Assembly (NCBI RefSeq): GCF_000422725.1
Contig: NZ_KE383909.1
Coordinates: 227,230-291,229 of the forward strand
Reading direction: 5' to 3'
DNA length: 64,000 nt
Source: Flavobacterium subsaxonicum WB 4.1-42 = DSM 21790
GTDB lineage: Bacteria > Bacteroidota > Bacteroidia > Flavobacteriales > Flavobacteriaceae
Of this stretch, positions 58,704 to 64,000 are shown piece by piece. Each line of letters begins with the position of its first letter. The stretch's first letter is position 1. Under the pieces are notes generated by a model that was not told where the DNA came from, did not search any database, and saw nothing but the letters and a program-made list of their open reading frames with translations. The translations under genes and the position numbers were made by a program.

Positions 58704-61004
58704 TTAATTGGTGTAACTGAAGGGCGCCTCTAACGATGTGGCCGAGCTGCCGCCCACCATAACTTTAAAGTCGCCCGCCTCAGCTTCCCATTTATTGTTG
58801 GCGGTATAAAATTCTATAGTTTTTTGGTTTATAGCAAAGGTAATGGTTTTGGTCTGGCCTGCTTTAATTTCGGTCAGTTCAAAGCCTTTAAGCTCTTTTA
58901 CCGGGCGCGTTACCGATGCAAACAGATCGTGCAAATACAACTGAACCACCTCTTTACCATCAACTTTACTGCTATTTTTTACATCGACACTTACCGTAAT
59001 TTTACCATCTTTGGCAAAGGTAGTATTGCTTAATTTAAGGTTGCTGTATTCGAATTTAGAATAGCTCAACCCATGACCGAAAGGGTAGAGGGGGCTACTC
59101 TCAACATCTATATAATGCGACCAGAAAACACTCTCGGTTGGCTGCCCGTTACCCGGCCTGCCGGTACTTTTGTGGTTGTAATACAGCGGTACCTGGCCCA
59201 CGCTGCGCGGAAAGCTCATAGGCAGTTTGCCACTTGGGTTATAATCGCCATACAGCACCTGCGCAATGGCGTTGCCGCTTTGTGTGCCCAGCTGCCATGC
59301 CTCTACAATAGACGGAATGTTTTGCGCCGCCCACGGTATGGTTAGCGGCCTGCCGTTGTTGAGTACCAGCACTATATTAGGGTTAACTTTGTAAATAGTT
59401 TGCAGCAGCTCCTGTTGTACGCCGGGCAGGTTCAGGTCGCTACGGCTGCGGCCTTCGCCGGTTTGCAGGCCGTGTTCGCCCAATACCATAATAACCACAT
59501 CGGCGCCTTTGGCAGCGTTAACCGCCTCGGCAAAACCGCTTTTATCGGTGGTGTTTATTTTTGTTTCAGAGCCAAAAGCTACGGTGCCCACAGCAACATC
59601 GGCACCCTTTGCATAGGTTATGGTATTGCCGCTATACTGCTTTAAACCCTCTAAAACCGATACCGCCGTACCATCATCAGCCGCTATGCGCCAACTGCCA
59701 AGCGGACTCGTTTTATCGTTTGCCAATGCGCCAATTACGGCTATTTTCTGGCCTGTTTTTTTTAGGGGAAGCAAATTCTTTTCGTTCTTTAATAATACGA
59801 TAGATTTCTTAGCCACATCAAGCACGCCATCCTGAAATTCCTGTTTGCCAATGGTTTGCTGCTCGCGCACCTCATTACAATATTTGTACGGATCATCAAA
59901 AAGGCCCAGTATAAACTTAACGTGAAGGATGCGCCTAACGGCATCATCAATGTTATCCTGAGGTACTTTGCCTTCGCGCACCAGCGCTGCCAGATGCTCT
60001 ATATAGCCATGCGATTCCATATCCATATCGCTGCCTGCGTTGGCAGCCTGCATGGCAGCTTCCTTAAGGTCTTTAGAGTAGCCGTGAGCTATCATTTCGC
60101 CGATGGAGCCCCAGTCTGACACTACAAAGCCTTTAAAGCCCCAGTCGCCTTTTAAAATCTGCCTTTGCAGATGGATATTTCCCGTTGCCGGGATACCATC
60201 CAGCTCGTTAAAGGAGTTCATAAATGTAAGCGCACCCGCATCGGCAGCAGCCTTAAACGGCGGTAAAATAATGTTGTGGAGTGTGTTATTGCTTACCTCT
60301 ACGGTATTGTAGTCTTTACCGGCTTCGGCAAAAGAATAGCCTGCAAAGTGCTTTACGCATGCCGCAACGCTCAGTTCGCCCAAATCGCCCTGAAAGCCCT
60401 TTACCCGGGCCACTGCGATACGGCTGTTTAGGTAAGGGTCTTCGCCGGCGCCCTCCATAACGCGGCCCCAGCGGGCATCGCGGCTAACATCTACCATAGG
60501 GGCAAACGTCCAGTTAAGGCCACTCGCAGCAGCCTCTGCCGCAGCAATCTGCGCTGATTTTTCTATGGCCTCCAAATCCCAGCTTGCGGCTTCGGCAAGG
60601 GGTATGGGGCTGATTGTTTTATAGCCGTGTATAACATCAAAACCAAAAATTAAAGGTATGCCCAGTCGGGTTTCTTCCACAGCAATTTTTTGCAGGGCCT
60701 TTACATCTTTAACGCCTTTAACGTTAAGCATAGAGCCCACCCAACCTTTTTTTAAATGGTCGTATTTTAAGGCCGCCGCACCATTTTTGGGGACAGGGCC
60801 GGTAACATCCCAAAATCCGTTATACTGGTTCATCTGGCCCACTTTTTCTTCGAGGGTCATTAACGCAAGCACGCTGTCTACCTTGCGGTCTATGGGCAGC
60901 TGCAGGCTGTTTTTAGTGGCAATAGCATTGTGTTTTGTGCTGCTGCACCCCAGTGCTATGGCAAGGCATGCGGCCAGTATGTATTTTGGTAAAGTATATT
61001 TCAT
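58704..61004 (-). CDS. bglX: GH3 beta-glucosidase (BglX-like)
   Basis: A 766-residue lipoprotein beta-glucosidase: lipobox IALGC (Cys20), GH3 N-terminal barrel with nucleophile Asp297 in VVSDWGS, GH3 C-terminal domain (about 400-600, VIMVLGEHGLQTGEG), and a terminal FnIII-like domain (about 660-766). It cleaves glucose from the ends of short beta-glucans, here most likely oligosaccharides made by the two GH16 enzymes. Anchored on a membrane by lipid. It starts after a terminator hairpin and lies 13 bp before the GH16 gene. Confidence 0.94.
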   Translation of the reverse strand: MKYTLPKYILAACLAIALGCSSTKHNAIATKNSLQLPIDRKVDSVLALMTLEEKVGQMNQYNGFWDVTGPVPKNGAAALKYDHLKKGWVGSMLNVKGVKDVKALQKIAVEETRLGIPLIFGFDVIHGYKTISPIPLAEAASWDLEAIEKSAQIAAAEAAASGLNWTFAPMVDVSRDARWGRVMEGAGEDPYLNSRIAVARVKGFQGDLGELSVAACVKHFAGYSFAEAGKDYNTVEVSNNTLHNIILPPFKAAADAGALTFMNSFNELDGIPATGNIHLQRQILKGDWGFKGFVVSDWGSIGEMIAHGYSKDLKEAAMQAANAGSDMDMESHGYIEHLAALVREGKVPQDNIDDAVRRILHVKFILGLFDDPYKYCNEVREQQTIGKQEFQDGVLDVAKKSIVLLKNEKNLLPLKKTGQKIAVIGALANDKTSPLGSWRIAADDGTAVSVLEGLKQYSGNTITYAKGADVAVGTVAFGSETKINTTDKSGFAEAVNAAKGADVVIMVLGEHGLQTGEGRSRSDLNLPGVQQELLQTIYKVNPNIVLVLNNGRPLTIPWAAQNIPSIVEAWQLGTQSGNAIAQVLYGDYNPSGKLPMSFPRSVGQVPLYYNHKSTGRPGNGQPTESVFWSHYIDVESSPLYPFGHGLSYSKFEYSNLKLSNTTFAKDGKITVSVDVKNSSKVDGKEVVQLYLHDLFASVTRPVKELKGFELTEIKAGQTKTITFAINQKTIEFYTANNKWEAEAGDFKVMVGGSSATSLEAPFSYTN

Positions 61005-61014
61005 TCGTTATTTA

Positions 61015-61072
61015 ATTGTAAAAACCAATTGGCAGGAAAGCCAGCGCTCGTGCCGGCCTCCCTGCTAATTGG
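61015..61072 (-). terminator. Branched hairpin inside the second locus, before the GH3 gene
   Basis: Long inverted repeat CCAATTGGCAGG/CCTGCTAATTGG (61025-61036 and 61061-61072) with an inner GCC...GGC helix, and TTTTTACAATT on the minus strand. Intrinsic terminator between the GH16 gene and GH3. Confidence 0.72.
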
Positions 61073-61113
61073 GTAAAGTGGATATAATAGATGTTGTTTT
61101 GGAAAAGAACTGC

Positions 61114-62754
61114 TTATTGGTATAGCCTTACATACTCTACCTCCATAGTACTTTGGGTAAAGTTAGGGTCTATACTACCACCAAGGGTACCACCCATAGC
61201 TACGTTAAATATTAAAAAATAGTCCCATTTAAAAGGCTGGCCCGGGTTGGCTGCCGTTCTGTATGGTGTGCCGTCTATAAGCCATGTAATAGTTTCGGGG
61301 CTCCAGATAAGGGTGTAGATATGGAAAGCACTGGTAACATCGGTATAGGCATCTGTAGAGCCTGAGCTGGCATTACCGCCAGAGTTGCCCGGATAATGCA
61401 GCGTGCCCAATATATGGTTCTCTGTATCGCCGGCCACGTGCTCCATAATATCGATCTCGCCGCAGGCCGGCCACGGCATGCTCGCATAATTTGAGCCCAG
61501 CATCCACAACGCCGACCAACAGCCGTCGCCTCCGGGCAATTTGGCTTTGATCTCTACTTTACCATAAGTAAAATCTTTGTGGTTGTGCGTATTCATACGG
61601 GCAGAAGTGTACTGAAAACCGCCAAAGTTTTCTTTTTTAGCCGTAATTTTTAACGAACCGTTGCTAACAACAGCATTCTCGGCACGGTAATATTGTTTTT
61701 CCTGATTACCCCAACCGTTTTGTCCGTTACCAATTTCCATGTTCCAGTTGGCAGGGTTAGGTGCACCGTCTATATCAAACTCATCGGCCCATACAAGGTT
61801 GGTATAATCGGCTGCAGGAACACCATCCGGATCTATAGACGTAAAGGTGTGGTACCAGGCCAGTGCCGGGTTACCGCCCATTACTGCCCTTACTACCATG
61901 CGGGTAGAGGTAAGTTCCAGAATCTCGTAGGTGCTGGTGCCAATGTAGTAGCCCATAAAGCCATTGTTGGTAAACGTCATTTGGGTGCCGGTTGTAAATT
62001 CTTCCGGAACAAACGAGTTAGAAGGTTCTAACAATACTGTTTTCTGGCCCGTTGTATTGTACGGAAGGCAAAAATCTTCGTTTTTAGTCTCAACCAGGTA
62101 GGTAAAATCTTTATTAAAGAATGTGTTACCGCCGTTGTCAAGCTCGTATTTTATAAGTCCGTTGTCTGAAGTAAACTTTAGTTTGTTGCCATACAGGCAG
62201 CTGCTGGTTTCAGAGCCTGCTTTTTCGTTTGGTGCCGCACTGTAATATTCCGGCCAGTAGTTGTTGCCCGTTGGCGTGTTAGGACCCACACCAAGGTGGC
62301 CCTGTTCCATTTTTGCAAAGTACCAGGTTTTAGTGCTGTTGTTGGTAAGCAACTGGGTAGTTATAGGATCGTTAAATACACTCAGCAAGTCTTTAATTTC
62401 GATACTACCCGTGGTAGATACCCCACCTTTACCGGTTGCTATAACAGTTACAATATACGAATTGACACCATTGGTAGAAAAACGCTTGGCAATAAAGCCC
62501 TCATCGTTATAATCGCTGGTACCGTCAGGGTATACAAACTTGTAAGTCATAGCGCCATCGGCGTGTGCGGTAATGGTAGTTTGCCCGCTGCCGTCTCCGT
62601 TAGGGTTTTCGGTATCCTGGCCCACAATGGTGTAGCCAATCTCTAAGTTGGTAGGGGCATCAAGCGTGCCAAAGCTCTTATCATCGTCCTGGCAGCCGGT
62701 AACCAACACCAGCAGCAGCACAAATTTTGCTAAATTTTTTAAAGTCTCTTTCAT
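61114..62754 (-). CDS. GH16 glucanase lipoprotein with N-terminal Ig/PKD-like domain
   Basis: A 546-residue lipoprotein: lipobox VTGC (Cys21), an Ig/PKD-like domain (about 30-125), a second uncharacterised region (about 125-310), and a GH16 jelly-roll (about 318-546) with catalytic GEIDIMEHV (Glu433, Asp435, Glu438). The lipidation and SusE-like N-terminus fit a surface endo-glucanase that makes first cuts. The ATG at 62754 is chosen; a longer in-frame reading begins inside the upstream gene. It lies 4 bp after the binding-protein gene. Confidence 0.92.
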   Translation of the reverse strand: MKETLKNLAKFVLLLVLVTGCQDDDKSFGTLDAPTNLEIGYTIVGQDTENPNGDGSGQTTITAHADGAMTYKFVYPDGTSDYNDEGFIAKRFSTNGVNSYIVTVIATGKGGVSTTGSIEIKDLLSVFNDPITTQLLTNNSTKTWYFAKMEQGHLGVGPNTPTGNNYWPEYYSAAPNEKAGSETSSCLYGNKLKFTSDNGLIKYELDNGGNTFFNKDFTYLVETKNEDFCLPYNTTGQKTVLLEPSNSFVPEEFTTGTQMTFTNNGFMGYYIGTSTYEILELTSTRMVVRAVMGGNPALAWYHTFTSIDPDGVPAADYTNLVWADEFDIDGAPNPANWNMEIGNGQNGWGNQEKQYYRAENAVVSNGSLKITAKKENFGGFQYTSARMNTHNHKDFTYGKVEIKAKLPGGDGCWSALWMLGSNYASMPWPACGEIDIMEHVAGDTENHILGTLHYPGNSGGNASSGSTDAYTDVTSAFHIYTLIWSPETITWLIDGTPYRTAANPGQPFKWDYFLIFNVAMGGTLGGSIDPNFTQSTMEVEYVRLYQ

Positions 62755-62758
62755 AGTT

Positions 62759-64000
62759 TTAATTTGTAAGTTGGATATCATCAAAATAATATACATCGTC
62801 TGTGCCTAATACACCGGCATTAAAGAAAAGCGTTATCGTGTTGTAGTTGTTAGCGTTAACCACATCGCTAAAATCAAAAGTCAGTTCTTCCCACTGGTTG
62901 GCAACGGTTGTGTTAGCAGATTTTTCGATGTTATTAGCCGCCACACCATTTTCCAGCTTAAAGATTACCTGTTTACCTGCGGCAGGGCTGTAGACCTTCA
63001 TTTTAAAGATGTGCTGCGATGAAAAATCAAACGGCGCGCTGAATATCTTGTAAGAACCCGCCCATTGCTGACCGCCCACTGGCTTAAACATTCTCATAAT
63101 CTTGTTGCTGGTGTTGATTCCGCCCACGGCAGGGTTGTTTTCTACCGATGTTACCGCACCCTGAAAATCATTAAACGCATAGTCTATAGAAGCATTTTCG
63201 AATGTGATTGGGAATATTGAGTTGGGTGCGCCAGCATATTGCATGATGTCATCAAAATAGTAGGTTTCGCCACCACCCACAACACCAAAGTTGCAGAACA
63301 TTATTACGTTAGAATACGATTGGGCCGCATTGGCTCCGCTAAAATCGTACGTTAGTTCTTCCCACTGGTTGGCTACAGTTGTAACGGCAGCAACCTCGTG
63401 GTTAATGGTAGCATCGGCAAGATTTTCTAACTTAAGAAGGAAGGTTACACCAGCCGCCGGAGACCATACTTTTACTTTGAACATGTGCATGCTGCCCAGG
63501 TTGGTAATAGGGGTATCTAACGTTAGTAACGACCCGGCCCAAACTTCTGCCCCAGGGTTTTTAACCTGCATGGCTACTTTAGAGCTGGTGTTTATACCAT
63601 TAGTATCGGGGTTGTCTACCACGGTGCTTATAGCGTTGCCAAAGTTGCCAAAGCTGTAGTTTAAGCCTGCATCCTGAAAGGTAATTGGCAGGGCCAGTGG
63701 GTTAGATATTAAAACATCTTCGGTATATACGGTTGTTGCAGCACCACCGCTAAAAGCCGTTACCGTAACAGTATACGTGCCCGATGCCGTATAGGTATGC
63801 GACTGCGGTGTACCCTCGTTAAACTGCGCGGGAGCGGCACTTAAATCATCACCGTAGGTAATTTCGAAGTACGTTTCGTAATCTGCCTTGGCAGTAACGT
63901 TTATAAGGTAAGGGTTACCGGTAACGTAGGTAACATCTACATCAAGGTTTTCCGGCGCCCTGAACGTTACGGTTAGGGGCAGGGTAATTTCTGATGTTTT
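62759..64000 (-). CDS. Tandem-module glycan-binding protein with PKD domain (partial, 5' end off the right edge)
   Basis: The frame is open from 64000 to the stop at 62759 (414 codons visible), so only the C-terminal part is here. It contains a PKD-type domain (THTYTASGTYTVTVTAFSGGAATTV-like strand pattern, about residues 55-90 of the visible part) and then two about 150-residue modules that repeat each other: LPITFQDAGLNYSFGNFGNA and FPITFENASIDYAFNDFQGA at their starts, VANQWEELTYDFS and VANQWEELTFDFS inside, YYFDDI at both ends. These are probably carbohydrate-binding modules. It is co-transcribed with GH16, GH3 and GH16 downstream; susC/susD likely lie beyond the edge. Confidence 0.78.
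   Translation of the reverse strand, partial: KTSEITLPLTVTFRAPENLDVDVTYVTGNPYLINVTAKADYETYFEITYGDDLSAAPAQFNEGTPQSHTYTASGTYTVTVTAFSGGAATTVYTEDVLISNPLALPITFQDAGLNYSFGNFGNAISTVVDNPDTNGINTSSKVAMQVKNPGAEVWAGSLLTLDTPITNLGSMHMFKVKVWSPAAGVTFLLKLENLADATINHEVAAVTTVANQWEELTYDFSGANAAQSYSNVIMFCNFGVVGGGETYYFDDIMQYAGAPNSIFPITFENASIDYAFNDFQGAVTSVENNPAVGGINTSNKIMRMFKPVGGQQWAGSYKIFSAPFDFSSQHIFKMKVYSPAAGKQVIFKLENGVAANNIEKSANTTVANQWEELTFDFSDVVNANNYNTITLFFNAGVLGTDDVYYFDDIQLTN

Overview
The window reads as a chromosomal segment of a Flavobacteriaceae member, most likely a Flavobacterium-like soil or aquatic glycan degrader. The evidence is the Bacteroidota -7 promoter box (TAnnTTTG) in front of many genes, C-terminal type IX secretion sorting domains ending in LIKE/LLKE/RLIKE/KIVKE, SusC/SusD pairs, a cyclophilin-FKBP fusion of the type known from Flavobacterium, and an AT-rich genome with almost no Shine-Dalgarno sequences. 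No tRNA, rRNA, CRISPR array, prophage or transposase was seen.

Layout. 1-9 kb: the end of a TolC-type efflux gene, an AraC regulator with an EamA exporter, a secreted subtilase, a nitronate monooxygenase, a three-gene unit around a permuted papain-like lipoprotein hydrolase, and a Tat-exported alkaline phosphatase. 9-12.9 kb: housekeeping (rplS, trmD, DUF1569, a methyltransferase, a dual-family peptidyl-prolyl isomerase). 13-15.1 kb: a solitary secreted GH30 glucanase with a ricin-type lectin. 15.3-32.3 kb: mostly housekeeping (csaA, DUF3276, an ABC exporter, leucine dehydrogenase, nusB-DUF1573-yajC, pepT, an orphan PAS histidine kinase, a frameshifted HD protein, a zinc-ribbon/SPFH-GYF pair, pyrD, HMG-CoA lyase, guaB).

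32.4-46.8 kb is a polysaccharide utilization locus: susC, susD, a PKD surface lipoprotein, GH30, a modular GH5 and an FnIII-like lipoprotein on the minus strand, with a divergent triple-tyrosine propeller/LuxR-type regulator. 57.9-64 kb is a second locus running off the right edge: tandem-module binding protein, GH16, GH3, GH16. Together the enzymes (GH16 endo-beta-1,3-glucanase, GH30 beta-1,6-type glucanase, GH5 and GH3 beta-glucosidase) fit a laminarin-like or fungal branched beta-glucan. Both loci carry an intrinsic-terminator hairpin between their surface-binding genes and downstream enzymes. The distant GH30 gene shares a 13-bp upstream word with susC.

46.9-51.8 kb is the most unusual region. 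It is a nine-gene minus-strand cluster: a six-helix membrane protein, a winged-helix regulator, a DUF1361 membrane protein, a Coq4-like protein that has lost its metal-site histidines, four tandem small three-helix proteins that are divergent paralogues of one another, and CreD. Three copies of a 17-bp palindrome (ACTTTGnAnTnCAAAGT) sit 9-20 bp in front of three of its genes. I propose it is a self-contained, winged-helix-controlled envelope system. 51.8-57.9 kb holds an exported Gfo/Idh/MocA oxidoreductase, kdsA with its lipoprotein neighbour, a split YeeE/YedE sulfur transporter, an orphan pair of TetR-type operators with no gene behind them, and several palindromic intergenic repeats.
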